64,000 bases of DNA from Brevibacterium sp. 'Marine' (GCF_012844365.1 NZ_CP051626.1:2914001-2978000), one strand, 5' to 3'. Shown: positions 37,611 through 46,729, counted from the first letter of the stretch. Program-made: numbers and translations. Notes: generated from the letters alone by a model not told the origin.

Positions 37611-38748
37611 CCCCGAGAAGATCGCCGTTATCGGAGCCGGCATCATCGGAACAATGACCGCATGGCAATTGGCCACCCGCGGATACGACGTCACCGTGTT
37701 CGACCAGTGGAACTCCCCTAACGACCGGGGCGCATCAGCCGGCGAATCCCGCATTTTTCGGACCATCTACAAGGAGGGCCCGGAATACGTGCCCATCCTG
37801 AGGAAGTCCTTCGACAAGTGGCAAGAACTGCAAAAGAACCAGAACACCTCCGTGCTCACCATGTGCGGCGGACTCATGATCGGCCATCCCGACATTGAAG
37901 ACGTCGCAGCCGTCATCGACTGTGCTCAGGCCGCGGACCTCGACCACGAAGTGCTCTCGCAAACGGAGATGGCGAAAAGGTACCCACAGTTCGGGCTCGA
38001 CAGCGATGAAGTAGGCGTCTTCGATCCGGTCGCCGGAGTGTTTCGACCAGAAGCTGCCGTCCTCGCCGCACGCAAGGAAGCCGAGCGGCTCGGAACGGAA
38101 TTCAAGACCTATTCTCGAGTGCTCAATATCCGTTCCCTGAGCCACTCAGTCATGGTCGACACCGCCGATGGAGCTTACGCATTCGACAAGATCGTCGTCT
38201 CCACCGGCCCATGGGTGAACGAACTGACCGAGTTCGACTCCAGCACCGTCGAAGCATTGCGCTTGGTCGCCATGTGGTTCCCAGCCAAAGACATCCCATT
38301 GCACACGCCAGAACACATGCCCATCTCCATCCGTCGACATCCAGAAGGCGGATTCTCCTGCTTCCCTGCCCTCGACGGACTCGGCATCAAGATTCTGCCT
38401 CACCACTTGGCGTGGAAGACACTGGACTCGGTCGATGACCTCCCGCGTTTCATCGAGAACGAGGTCGTCCAGTCGACCGAGCACGCCGTTGCCCGCCTCA
38501 TGCCCGGGGTCGACCCCATTCCCTACCGCGTGTCCACGTGGACCGAGGGATTCACTGTCGACGGTGCTCCGATCGTCGGCCCTTCAAGTGCCGACTCGCG
38601 CATCGTGTTGGCCGTGGGGATGTCCGGTCAAGGATTCAAATTCTCACCGATGATGGGCTCCATCGTCAGCGACTTCGTCGAAACGGGCACCTCATCAGAT
38701 GCGATCGCAATCATGGACTCTCAGCGCTTTGATCGGAGCCCGTCATGA
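37597..38748 (+). CDS. FAD-dependent amine oxidase, monomeric sarcosine oxidase/SolA-like
   Basis: This 383-residue DAO-superfamily flavoenzyme has the Rossmann motif IAVIGAGIIGTMTAWQLATRG at the start, GASAGESRIFR after it, and near the C-terminus VGMSGQGFKFSPMMG, typical of monomeric sarcosine and N-methyl-amino-acid oxidases. The TTG start has GGAGG 9 nt upstream and overlaps the GntR gene. It would oxidize an N-methyl amino acid or similar secondary amine with production of H2O2. Operon partners are an SSS transporter and another DAO enzyme. Confidence 0.88.
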   Translation: MITANPEKIAVIGAGIIGTMTAWQLATRGYDVTVFDQWNSPNDRGASAGESRIFRTIYKEGPEYVPILRKSFDKWQELQKNQNTSVLTMCGGLMIGHPDIEDVAAVIDCAQAADLDHEVLSQTEMAKRYPQFGLDSDEVGVFDPVAGVFRPEAAVLAARKEAERLGTEFKTYSRVLNIRSLSHSVMVDTADGAYAFDKIVVSTGPWVNELTEFDSSTVEALRLVAMWFPAKDIPLHTPEHMPISIRRHPEGGFSCFPALDGLGIKILPHHLAWKTLDSVDDLPRFIENEVVQSTEHAVARLMPGVDPIPYRVSTWTEGFTVDGAPIVGPSSADSRIVLAVGMSGQGFKFSPMMGSIVSDFVETGTSSDAIAIMDSQRFDRSPS

Positions 38749-40181
38749 ACATCGGCACCACAGTACTCATCTCAGTCACTGCTGCCATCGTCATCGGGAT
38801 CGGCGCACTCATCTCGTTCTATGTCGGCAAACGAGCCAAATCCAATGACTCCTGGGTCGTCGGCGGCCGTAGCCTCCCGCTCTACGTCATCGCCTTCACG
38901 CAATACGCCACCGCAGTCGGTGGCGGCGTGCTCGTCGCCCACGTCGGCATCGCCTACGCATGGGGCCTATCAGTGTTCTGGTACGAGATCTTCGTCATCG
39001 TCGGCCTCCTCGTCATTGCGATCTTCGCTGGATGGCTGCGCCGCCGGACGTTCTCCACCATCCCCGAAGTCTTCACGAAGCTCTACGGCGAGCACCGACT
39101 CATGCTCTCCATGGTCGCGCTGGCCGTCATCGTCGTTCCGTTCGGCTGGTTGGCCACACAGTTCATCGCCTTCGCCAACCTCTTCAACGCGGTGACGGGC
39201 ATTGGGATCACGCCACTGATCATCATCATGGCCGTGGTCTCCATCGCCTTCGTCCTCCCCGGCGGTCTGACGTCAGTCGCATGGTCGGACTTCTTCTTCG
39301 GCGTCTTCATGGTCATCGCATCAGTGGTTGTCGGCGCATACGCGATCATCAACGCCGGCGGACCGTCGACGATCGTGAAGAACCTCCCGGCCGAGCTGAC
39401 CACGATGCCTACCGGGCTCACAGCTGCCGGCGGATTGACGATCCTGCTGTGGCTGTTCTCCATCCTTCCCGGCACCCTGACCAACCAGCTCTACTATCAG
39501 CGCATCTTTGCTGCCAGCAACGTCAAACGGGCCCGACAGGGCATCTACCTCAGCTGTATCCTGATCGGAATCTCCGGTGTCTATGCACTCATCATCGGGG
39601 CCTCAGTTCGCAGCATGACTGGCCAATTCGGCATCGACGGCCGCGAACAGGCGGCAGGGTGGTTCCTCGCCCAGCTGCCCGGTTGGCTAATTGCGGCCTA
39701 CGGTGCGTTCCTCATGGCCACGATCGTCTCGACCACCGGGTCGGCGCTGCACTCTGTCGTGGTCAACTTGGTCAATGACCTGAGGCCAGCGTTCGTCAAG
39801 AACAAGGACACATCTTCCGACCTCGTTGCGATGTCTCGCTGGTGCACCGTCGCAGTCTCCGCAGTCGCTGCAGTCCTTGCCATCGTCTTCCCCACAGCGC
39901 TGAACTGGCTCGTTGCCACTTACGCCTACTCGGCTTCGATGCTGGCTGTACCGTTCCTCCTCGGCATGGTCCTGACCAACAAATGGATCCTCGACGTTTC
40001 AGTCGGATACGTCTCTATGGCGGCCGGCCTCGTCGTATGCGCGGTTGCCCACATCGCAGGAACCACCATTCCCTACGCAGTCTTCGGCATCATCGCGAGC
40101 CTCATCGCCTACCTGATCATGCTTGCCGTGAAGAAACCGCAAGCCCGAACACTCTCCGAAGAAGAAGGAGCCCTTTCATGA
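38745..40181 (+). CDS. Sodium:solute symporter (SSS family)
   Basis: This 478-residue transporter has about 13 hydrophobic segments, the N-terminal WVVGGRSLPLYVIAFTQYATAVGGG and the signature region MATIVSTTGSALHSVVVNLVNDL. It overlaps the genes on both sides by 4 nt (ATGA). It probably imports the substrate of the flanking FAD oxidases. It is not close to the other SSS gene at 15306. Confidence 0.9.
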   Translation: MNIGTTVLISVTAAIVIGIGALISFYVGKRAKSNDSWVVGGRSLPLYVIAFTQYATAVGGGVLVAHVGIAYAWGLSVFWYEIFVIVGLLVIAIFAGWLRRRTFSTIPEVFTKLYGEHRLMLSMVALAVIVVPFGWLATQFIAFANLFNAVTGIGITPLIIIMAVVSIAFVLPGGLTSVAWSDFFFGVFMVIASVVVGAYAIINAGGPSTIVKNLPAELTTMPTGLTAAGGLTILLWLFSILPGTLTNQLYYQRIFAASNVKRARQGIYLSCILIGISGVYALIIGASVRSMTGQFGIDGREQAAGWFLAQLPGWLIAAYGAFLMATIVSTTGSALHSVVVNLVNDLRPAFVKNKDTSSDLVAMSRWCTVAVSAVAAVLAIVFPTALNWLVATYAYSASMLAVPFLLGMVLTNKWILDVSVGYVSMAAGLVVCAVAHIAGTTIPYAVFGIIASLIAYLIMLAVKKPQARTLSEEEGALS

Positions 40182-41323
40182 AGATACTCGTCGTCGGTGC
40201 AGGAGTCCTCGGACTCACCACCGCGTTCAACCTCGTCGAAGACGGCCATGACGTCACGATCGTCGACAAGACCGGCCCCTACGCACAAGCAAGCAGTCGG
40301 TCATTCGCCTGGATCAACGCCAACCACAAGCTGCCCGCCGATTACCACCGACTCAACCGTGCCGGAATCGCAGCTCACGAGGAGTTCCAGAAACGATTCG
40401 CCAGTCATGGAACCTGGTTCCACCAGCACGGGTGCATCATGTTCGACAGCTCGCCGGACAACGTGACCGGATATGACGAGAGATTCACTGAATCGGCTGA
40501 GCTCGACTACCCGGTCGAGCGAATCGGCTCCGACCGCCTACGCGAGCTCGAACCCACCGTCAACTGGCCGACGGACTCAGGCTTGTTCTTTCCTCTCGAA
40601 GCCCACCTGGACAACGAAGCGTTCGGCAGCCTCGTCGAGGGCTTCCTCGACGAGACCGGCATTGCACCGGAAGTTGCAGAAGTCATCCGCGTGGAGACCA
40701 ACGCAGACGGGGCGGCCGTGGAATTCGCCGACGGAGGCACTCGGAACTTCGACCAAGTGATCATCGCCGCAGGCGCAGACTCCGGAGCTATCGCAGATCG
40801 ATCGGGTCTCCTGCTTCCAGTGGCAGATCTGTCTCAGCCCGGACCACGGACGCACAGTTTGCTGGGTGTCACTGCTCCCACTGACGTGAACCTCAACCGG
40901 ATCATCATTTCAGACAAGATTAACGTGAGGCCCCGTCGCGACGGCAGCATGTTCGTCCAAATTCCTTCAGTGGAAGCTCGTACCGAGGAAGGAGAGAGCC
41001 CGGAGCTGCTCGACGAGGTCCGGGCCGTCATGGAATCCGAGCTCCAAACGCTCTTCGGCACGCACATCCCCGTGGACCACGTCATTTTCAGCGGACGCAG
41101 CTTCCCGGAAGACGGTCTGAGCATCGTCGGATACCTCGACGACCACCACCGCGCTTACTCGCTCGTCACCCACAGCGGAATGACCATGGCTCCCCTACTA
41201 GGACGGCTCGTCGCTGATGAAGTTCGAGGAGACAACTCGCCACTTTTCAAAGCGTTCCGACCAAGCCGATTCGCTGACGGGGTAGTAAGTGCTACGCCCT
41301 CTACCTTCATCGGCCGACAGTAG
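40178..41323 (+). CDS. FAD-dependent oxidoreductase (DAO superfamily, DadA-like)
   Basis: This 381-residue flavoenzyme starts MKILVVGAGVLGLTTAFNLV and has the ASSRSFAWINAN segment after the dinucleotide fold, typical of D-amino-acid dehydrogenase and glycine oxidase relatives. ATG 40178 has AAGGAG 7 nt upstream and overlaps the symporter stop. As the last gene of the operon it may act on the same transported compound or on the product of the first oxidase. A terminator hairpin follows 13 nt after the stop. Confidence 0.88.
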   Translation: MKILVVGAGVLGLTTAFNLVEDGHDVTIVDKTGPYAQASSRSFAWINANHKLPADYHRLNRAGIAAHEEFQKRFASHGTWFHQHGCIMFDSSPDNVTGYDERFTESAELDYPVERIGSDRLRELEPTVNWPTDSGLFFPLEAHLDNEAFGSLVEGFLDETGIAPEVAEVIRVETNADGAAVEFADGGTRNFDQVIIAAGADSGAIADRSGLLLPVADLSQPGPRTHSLLGVTAPTDVNLNRIIISDKINVRPRRDGSMFVQIPSVEARTEEGESPELLDEVRAVMESELQTLFGTHIPVDHVIFSGRSFPEDGLSIVGYLDDHHRAYSLVTHSGMTMAPLLGRLVADEVRGDNSPLFKAFRPSRFADGVVSATPSTFIGRQ

Positions 41324-41336
41324 GACCGCGGATCGC

Positions 41337-41369
41337 CGTGCCCGGGCATCGCATCAGCGCCCGGGCACG
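41337..41369. terminator. Terminator hairpin after the FAD oxidoreductase operon
   Basis: CGTGCCCGGGC pairs with GCCCGGGCACG around an 11-nt loop. It lies between two convergent genes. No long T-run follows. Confidence 0.6.
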
Positions 41370-41454
41370 CGCTAATCGAAGTCAGTCGTTATGCCGAAAC
41401 TTGACCAAGCTCCGGTACGGACGGGCGTTCAGACCTCGCTCTGCGAGAGAGCCG

Positions 41455-42156
41455 CTACTTCGCAGTCGCGCCGTCGAGCTGGCGATGAAGCAGGCTGGCG
41501 AATCCGAGGTATTCCAACGCTTGTTGAGGGTCCCGGGGCCGGAACAGGTCGTGCGCCCTTGGATTCCGAACTCCGAGCATCGCCCCACGGAAGAGCGCTG
41601 CGAACCCCTCTTGCTCGTCCTTTCCGCTCTGACCAGATGCGGTGGACACAGAAACCCGCGGGTTCGAGCCGCCGAACACCTCACCCATCAACTTGACGCC
41701 AGACTGCGTGGACTCCGTGAGCTCCCGCACGCGGACTTCGATCGACTTGAATGCCTCGCTCACGGCGGCTTCGTAGTGCCCGTCGGCGAACAGTTCGCTC
41801 GATGAGCCGATGATGTCCTCATGAAGGTTCTCGATCGACAGTCGGCGTACAGCTGCTATTCGGCTCGGCGGTGCAGCGCCCCAGGTCACGTGGATGTGCT
41901 CCATGCCGCGGAATGATGGCCCCGTGGGATTGTTGACGTCGACAGCCGCCGCGACCTTACGAGCTGTGCCGCCGCGTGGGTCCGGGAACTCCACGACATC
42001 GCCTTCATATATCGGCGTGTCTACAGCAAAGAACCCGGTCTTTGCCTGGATGTGAGCCTCCACGTCAAATCGCTGCTCGTCTTCGGTACCGGGGCTGTGG
42101 ACGATGGTGACCATCGTGGTACCGAAAGCACGGAAGCGAGACGGGAGCGATGCCAT
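41455..42156 (-). CDS. TIGR02391 (Ymh-like) family protein
   Basis: This 233-residue protein has a C-terminal region typical of the Ymh/TIGR02391 family: HYEAAVSEAFKSIEVRVREL, then a variable loop and GFAALFRGAMLGVRNPRAHD. The N-terminal half is a separate beta-rich domain. Ymh-type domains turn up next to restriction, abortive infection and phage genes; the biochemical role is unknown. It follows an HTH gene by 13 nt on the same strand. ATG 42156 was chosen to avoid overlap; a GTG at 42207 is possible. Confidence 0.7.
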   Translation of the reverse strand: MASLPSRFRAFGTTMVTIVHSPGTEDEQRFDVEAHIQAKTGFFAVDTPIYEGDVVEFPDPRGGTARKVAAAVDVNNPTGPSFRGMEHIHVTWGAAPPSRIAAVRRLSIENLHEDIIGSSSELFADGHYEAAVSEAFKSIEVRVRELTESTQSGVKLMGEVFGGSNPRVSVSTASGQSGKDEQEGFAALFRGAMLGVRNPRAHDLFRPRDPQQALEYLGFASLLHRQLDGATAK

Positions 42157-42169
42157 ATTTCCAATGTTG

Positions 42170-42499
42170 TCATTGACTGCCGAATACCGCCAGCAGGTCC
42201 GTGCCACGGCAGTCTCCGCATCTGCCGCTCCCTGGCAGATGCATGCGAGAGACTCGACTCATGATCCGCAGACTGAGCAGGATCGCCGGGCGTACGCCGA
42301 GGGCTGCCGCAATGGCGATGAGGTTGTCGACGGTGGCGGCCCGCTCCCAGTGCTCGATGCGGCGCAGGTCCGCGGTCGTCAGGCCGTGGCCGAGCTGGGA
42401 GAGGACGTAGGCGAGCTCGTCGAGGCTGAGGTCGCGCAGCTGGCGGTAGTGGTGGACGGCGTCGGCGAAGGCGCGGGACGTGGGCGGGAAGTCGGCCAT
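42170..42499 (-). CDS. Small HTH (Cro/C1-like) regulator
   Basis: This 109-residue protein has an XRE-like HTH (RDLSLDELAYVLSQLGHGLTTADLRRIEHWERAATVDNLIAIAAALGV) and a short C-terminal tail with a CGDC pair (GRCGDCRG) that could bind metal or form a disulfide. ATG 42499 begins MADFPPTSRAF. It precedes the Ymh-like gene and probably controls the pair, as in small defence or phage modules. Confidence 0.75.
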   Translation of the reverse strand: MADFPPTSRAFADAVHHYRQLRDLSLDELAYVLSQLGHGLTTADLRRIEHWERAATVDNLIAIAAALGVRPAILLSLRIMSRVSRMHLPGSGRCGDCRGTDLLAVFGSQ

Positions 42500-43066
42500 G
42501 GCATCAACTGTATGGCGGGGCACGGACACAGGATCGGCTCGAAGGCAACGGCTGCGGGAGGACTGCCGTGGACGTGGGGACAGGCGGGAGGTTCGCGGCC
42601 CCGCCCTACGGGCGGCGGCTCGCCGCCAGGCCGGGGTCGCGGGAGGAAGGCGGGTGGTTGGGGGCTCGCCTCAGTCACACGCGGATTCCCGTGTGACTGG
42701 GTGCGTGATGGTGTGTGTGACTAGGTGTGTGACCGGCATTTCGCCTCATAAACCAACATCACTGCATGCTCACTCACGACCAGTCACATACATACCCCTC
42801 GAAAGAAGTATGCGCGTACGTGCGCGGGGGATATATACATATAGATCCCCCGCGCATACGCGCAAGAGGTCGAAAGGGTGTGTGACTGTGTGACCGGGGT
42901 TGTTTTCGTCTGGTTTACCAAGCAATTCGCAGTCACACATCCTGTGTGACCGGAGCTCGCACCGCCACCGCCTGCCGCCCTTCCACGAGCGTCCAGCCCG
43001 GCACTCAGCGCCGACCTTGGAGAGCCTGGCCGCCGGGCCGCTGCGCGCGAGCATACGATCCGGCGG
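42500..43066. other. Iteron-like region, candidate plasmid replication origin
   Basis: This 567-bp stretch has no convincing gene. GTGTGAC occurs exactly eight times in both orientations between 42674 and 42950: 42674-42680 (reverse), 42691, 42715, 42727, 42880, 42888, 42932-42938 (reverse) and 42944. Two pairs form inverted repeats, CAGTCACAC-N10-GTGTGACTG (42672-42699) and GTCACAC-N5-GTGTGAC (42932-42950). A large A/T-looped hairpin lies between them. Such clusters next to a replication gene are typical of plasmid origins. Confidence 0.6.
42812..42863. repeat. Large imperfect hairpin with an A/T-rich loop inside the iteron region
   Basis: A left arm of 21 nt and a right arm of 19 nt pair with one 2-nt bulge and enclose the 12-nt loop ATATACATATAG. 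The G/C-rich stem ending in GGGGGAT and the A/T loop suggest a DNA-unwinding or nicking structure. Confidence 0.7.
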
Positions 43067-43456
43067 TCAGTTCTCCAGGGAAGCCTCAAGTCCCTCGATC
43101 TCCTTTTGGATATGAGCCATCGCGGACTGCGCCTGCTGAAATTCCGACTCTGCCGCCTTCGCTCGCTGCTCCTGCAGCTCGAGGTCGCGCCGGAGCGCGC
43201 GGATCCTGCGGTAGACGCTACTCGTGGCGGTCAGCAGGGTCATGAGCGGCACGTCGAGGGCCTCAGCCGCAGCAACGGCTTCATCAAGGCGGACGGCCCG
43301 TTGAGACCGTTCGATGCGCGTGACGGCAGTCCCATCGACGGAATAGCCGAGTATCTCCGAGATCCGCTTGGCCAGCGCCGTCTGGCTGACGTCCGCTCGG
43401 GCGCGCTCCTCGCGGAGGCGTCGAGCGAAGGTATCGGTCGGCGAGGTGTCGGCCAC
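43067..43456 (-). CDS. XRE-family repressor with C-terminal coiled coil
   Basis: This 129-residue protein has an N-terminal XRE HTH (DVSQTALAKRISEILGYSVDGTAVTRIERSQRAV) and a C-terminal coiled coil (about 85-128, RRDLELQEQRAKAAESEFQQ). The GTG start has AGGAG 7 nt upstream. Two copies of a partial dyad cover its promoter, so it probably represses itself and perhaps the replication operon read the other way, from 43752. Confidence 0.85.
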   Translation of the reverse strand: MADTSPTDTFARRLREERARADVSQTALAKRISEILGYSVDGTAVTRIERSQRAVRLDEAVAAAEALDVPLMTLLTATSSVYRRIRALRRDLELQEQRAKAAESEFQQAQSAMAHIQKEIEGLEASLEN

Positions 43457-43487
43457 GGCGCGTCTCCTGATCTACGAGGAAGTCGAT

Positions 43488-43534
43488 ACTGCTGCAATCA
43501 CAGTACCGCACTTTGAAACTGGTGCAATCGCAGT
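43488..43534. promoter_or_regulatory. Two operator-like repeats over the XRE promoter
   Basis: ACTGCTGCAATCACAGT (43488-43504) and ACTGGTGCAATCGCAGT (43518-43534) are direct copies 30 bp apart, each with ACTG and CAGT ends. On the minus strand they overlap a possible promoter, TTGCAC with TACTGT 16 nt downstream. They are probable binding sites of the XRE repressor. Confidence 0.65.
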
Positions 43535-43751
43535 GCATCGTGTAATCTTGTAGGCAAGGCCGCACCCAGTTGGTGCAGCCAATCCAGTGCAGAGGCCAGG
43601 GTCGATCAGGTCCTGGATGAGCCAGACCGTTAACGCCGTGAGGGGCTGCGGGACGAGGGACGGACTCGGACGGGGCCGGACCGCGCTGAGCGCGGGCAGT
43701 AGCCGGACATCATCACCGACGACTGACCGACCTCGACGAAAGGCCCTCGTG

Positions 43752-43988
43752 ATGCTCACCGCACTCACCCCATCGCCCCGGGCGCTCCCCAGCCTCATCA
43801 CCGAGGACGGAGTCCCTGTGAGGCTCTACGAGCTCAGCGCGTTGGCTGAACTCGGCTACGGCTCCAAGCACACGAATCTCGCGAAGATCCGCAAGGGGCA
43901 GATCCCCGCCGTGAAGATCGCCGGCGCGTGGAAGATCCGCGAATCGGACCTGGGCCGCCTCGTCGAAGCCGTCACCACCGTCGTCTGA
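43752..43988 (+). CDS. Excisionase-like small HTH protein
   Basis: This 78-residue protein resembles MerR/excisionase-type DNA-binding domains: VRLYELSALAELGYGSKHTNLAKIRKGQIPAVKIAGAWKIRESDL. ATG 43752, with a GTG one codon earlier, has AAAGG 8 nt upstream. It precedes the SF3 helicase gene and is followed by a terminator-like hairpin. It may be a plasmid copy-control or excision factor; no integrase is visible here. Confidence 0.75.
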   Translation: MLTALTPSPRALPSLITEDGVPVRLYELSALAELGYGSKHTNLAKIRKGQIPAVKIAGAWKIRESDLGRLVEAVTTVV

Positions 43989-43990
43989 GT

Positions 43991-44028
43991 ATGAAGAAAC
44001 CCCGGTGGGCAAACCGAGGCTTCTTCAT
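43991..44028. terminator. Hairpin after the excisionase-like gene
   Basis: ATGAAGAA and TTCTTCAT form the outer arms around a partly paired CCCCGGT/ACCGAGG inner stem. It starts 2 nt after the stop at 43988. It may partly separate the HTH gene from the helicase gene. Confidence 0.6.
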
Positions 44029-44093
44029 TCAGATCTTCAACCGCCTGAGCGAGCTAGCGACTCATATTCCAGGCGTCCTCGAAAGGATCGTTC

Positions 44094-46232
44094 ATGTCTA
44101 TTTTCCCCGGCGACGAGCCAGATAGCAACCCGTCCCAGCAGTCCACGTACCCCCTCGTCGATGCCGCCATCACGACGAAAAAGCACTTCGCCCCCTACGA
44201 TGGCGTCCCTCCGATAAATGAGGTCATCACGGTCGCCACTGAGAATTACCTCGCCGCCCTCGACCCCGACGACCCGCCCGAGCCGCGTCTGCTCGAGAGG
44301 CAGCTGCTGAGCACCATCAACAACGTCATCAAGATGGCGAACGCGAGGGCGAAGGCTCAGGGCGACCCGGACAAGCTCCCGCTGAAGGGCCTCCTGACCT
44401 GCTGGCAGATCGCGAGGATCCTGCACCGCCTCTACATCATCAAGGAGGTCGTGCCCGACGGTGTGAGCGCCAAGGACGACGGCGTCGGCGTGCTCGGCAT
44501 TTACCAGACATCCGGGCCCGATCGCGGGATCTACCGCCCGTGCGAGTACAGCGGCGTCGCGGGCAAGGGCAACGCTCCCAGCGTCCCTGGGCTTGCGTCG
44601 CTCGTCCAGGACTACAACGCCTCGATCGACGAGAAGGGCTACAAGGAGGTCCGCCGCCTCGTGCGCATGTTCGCGGAGCGCGCGACCGAGAGCACCGACC
44701 CCGACCTGATCCCGATGGCGAACACCATCGTCAACTATCGGACGAACGAGCGGATCCCGTTCTCGCCCGAGCATGTTTTCCTGGCCAAGTTCGACACTGC
44801 CCTGCCCGAGCAGCGTCCCGAACTGCCGCGCATCGCCGACGACCAGTGCGACGGCGGCTTCTGGGAGGTGGAGTCGTGGACGGAGCAGACCCACCCCGAA
44901 CCGGGCATGGCCGAGCACATCTGGAAGGTGAGGGGCGCGATGCTCCGCAACCGGGTGAACTGGCGCAAGGCGTTCCTGTTCTCCGACCCGCTCGGCTCGA
45001 CCGGCAAGGGCACGGAGAACGAGCTGATCCGTGGGCTCATCGGCGCGGACAACTGCGTCAGCGTCACCTTGGAAGCGTTCGGCAGCCAGTTCGGCACCCA
45101 GCCCCTCATCGGCGCTCTCGGGAACATCGTCGACGAGATCCCTGTCGGGGGCTTCTACCGCGACGTGTCCGATTTCAAGGCGACTATCACGCACGATCGC
45201 ATCACGATCGACCGGAAGTACGAGAAGCCGGTAAGCTTCCGGCCGAACGTCGGCATGCTCTACAACCTCAACTCGCCGATCGAGTCCAGCGACAAGACCG
45301 GATCGCTGCTGCGCCGGTTCCAGCTGATCCCCTTCACGAAGCGGTTCATCGGAGAGGCGGACAACACTCGGATCAAGGAGGACTACGTCCTGCGTCGCGA
45401 GGTGCGCGAGTACATCGCGTACAAGGTCCTCGTCGACATGCCGAAGTTCTGGGACATGACCGCCGACGAGCCGGAGGCCGTGCGCCAGGCACTCGACGCC
45501 TACCGGCTCGAGACGCAGTCCGTGGCGGCTTGGGCCGAGGAGTGCCTCGACCAGTTCGTCGGGACGATGGTCGCCTTCGGACAGGCTCACGCGCACTACT
45601 ACGCGTGGACGAAGGAGCGGAACCCGGCGGCGAAGCCCGTCGATCAGAACCAGTTCACGGCCGAGATCAAGCTGCTCCTCGAGCCTGAGGAATGGGTCGT
45701 GCCGGCCACCACCGGCAAGAACGGCCGCACGACCGACAAGCAGCTCGTGACACGAACGTGGATCACGAAGCCGGAGCCGCTGCTCGAGGAATACCACTAC
45801 ATCGACGCGGTCGCGAAGTGGCAGCCGCATCATTCCGCTCCGTACATGGAGATCTCGGGCAAGTGGCAGTTACCGAAGGCGGCACCGCGTCTGTGCCGCG
45901 GGTTCGTCCGGCGCACTGCCTGGGAGGAGTACGAGGCGGGACGGCAGCAGGTTGACCCCAACACGCCTGTGAACGGAGACCACCAGAAGGAGGCCGAGGA
46001 GCAGGCCGACGCCGATTCCGCAGCGGACCTGGTCCTCGCCGCCGATGAGCGCCGTAAGGCCGACGAACGCCGGGAACAGGCGATCCGCGACCTCCCCCGG
46101 CTCCGGGCCGAGCTCGAGGCCCTCGAGACCACAGATGCCCGGCCGGCTGAGATCAAGCTGGCACGCCTCCTCGTGGAGAACGCGCAGCTGCAGGCGGTCA
46201 TGCCTGCCGACGACCAGAAGGAGGCTGAGTGA
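44094..46232 (+). CDS. Replication protein with SF3 helicase (D5/P4-primase-like)
   Basis: This 712-residue protein has in its middle a superfamily 3 helicase core: Walker A FSDPLGSTGKGTENELIRG (about 297-315) and Walker B GNIVDEIPVGGF (about 343-354), followed by FRPNVGMLYNLNSP (motif C, sensor Asn) and LLRRFQLIPF. This matches phage/plasmid D5-type primase-helicases. No zinc-finger or AEP primase domain is clear in the N-terminal 280 residues. The last 80 residues are a charged coiled coil. ATG 44094 has AAAGGA 6 nt upstream. It is probably the replication initiator/helicase of the element, acting at the iteron region upstream. Confidence 0.85.
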   Translation: MSIFPGDEPDSNPSQQSTYPLVDAAITTKKHFAPYDGVPPINEVITVATENYLAALDPDDPPEPRLLERQLLSTINNVIKMANARAKAQGDPDKLPLKGLLTCWQIARILHRLYIIKEVVPDGVSAKDDGVGVLGIYQTSGPDRGIYRPCEYSGVAGKGNAPSVPGLASLVQDYNASIDEKGYKEVRRLVRMFAERATESTDPDLIPMANTIVNYRTNERIPFSPEHVFLAKFDTALPEQRPELPRIADDQCDGGFWEVESWTEQTHPEPGMAEHIWKVRGAMLRNRVNWRKAFLFSDPLGSTGKGTENELIRGLIGADNCVSVTLEAFGSQFGTQPLIGALGNIVDEIPVGGFYRDVSDFKATITHDRITIDRKYEKPVSFRPNVGMLYNLNSPIESSDKTGSLLRRFQLIPFTKRFIGEADNTRIKEDYVLRREVREYIAYKVLVDMPKFWDMTADEPEAVRQALDAYRLETQSVAAWAEECLDQFVGTMVAFGQAHAHYYAWTKERNPAAKPVDQNQFTAEIKLLLEPEEWVVPATTGKNGRTTDKQLVTRTWITKPEPLLEEYHYIDAVAKWQPHHSAPYMEISGKWQLPKAAPRLCRGFVRRTAWEEYEAGRQQVDPNTPVNGDHQKEAEEQADADSAADLVLAADERRKADERREQAIRDLPRLRAELEALETTDARPAEIKLARLLVENAQLQAVMPADDQKEAE

Positions 46233-46477
46233 TGTCCAAGAAGCGCAGGAAGAGCCCGAAGGCCCGCCGCACGGTGCCGACCACCAAAAGGAAGTCGCTC
46301 TCGCGGGCCGAGTTCGAGCGCGAGCTCACGAAGGTCGTCGAGGGCGATCCCGGCGCTGACTCCGAGGTCCGGGCGTTCTTCAACGACCTCTCGACGGCAT
46401 TCGGTATCAGGGCCGCGGTGGTGCAACCCCTCGGCATCGAGATGATCCGCGATCCTGGGAGCAGTGAAACGCCGTGA
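46232..46477 (+). CDS. Small basic protein, unknown
   Basis: This 81-residue protein has a Lys/Arg-rich N-terminus (MSKKRRKSPKARRTV) and a helical acidic middle. The ATG overlaps the helicase stop as TGATG, so it is coupled to it. It resembles nothing I know. It could be a DNA-binding accessory to the helicase. Confidence 0.6.
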   Translation: MSKKRRKSPKARRTVPTTKRKSLSRAEFERELTKVVEGDPGADSEVRAFFNDLSTAFGIRAAVVQPLGIEMIRDPGSSETP

Positions 46478-46729
46478 TCCGAGCGCTTAGCGGGCACCGG
46501 AGTGCCCTCCGTGTGACCGTCTCGGTCACCGATATCGGGCACGCATCAGCGAGGTCACCGCAGTGACACCGGTGGAGCATCGCACGGCCCCGAATCGTGC
46601 CCGATCCGGTCACCGGAGTGTTCGTCTCGGGGCACGGCACTGCAGGGACGTCGCGATGCCCTCTCGGTGCCCGACCGGTGCACCGCTGGTGCCTGCGCCG
46701 GACACCAGCGAGACCGAGGAGGTGACGTC

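Noticed and set aside
42691..42950. CRISPR array from the repeated GTGTGAC motifs
   Set aside because: The repeats are 7-9 bp, in mixed orientation and irregular spacing, and no cas genes are present.
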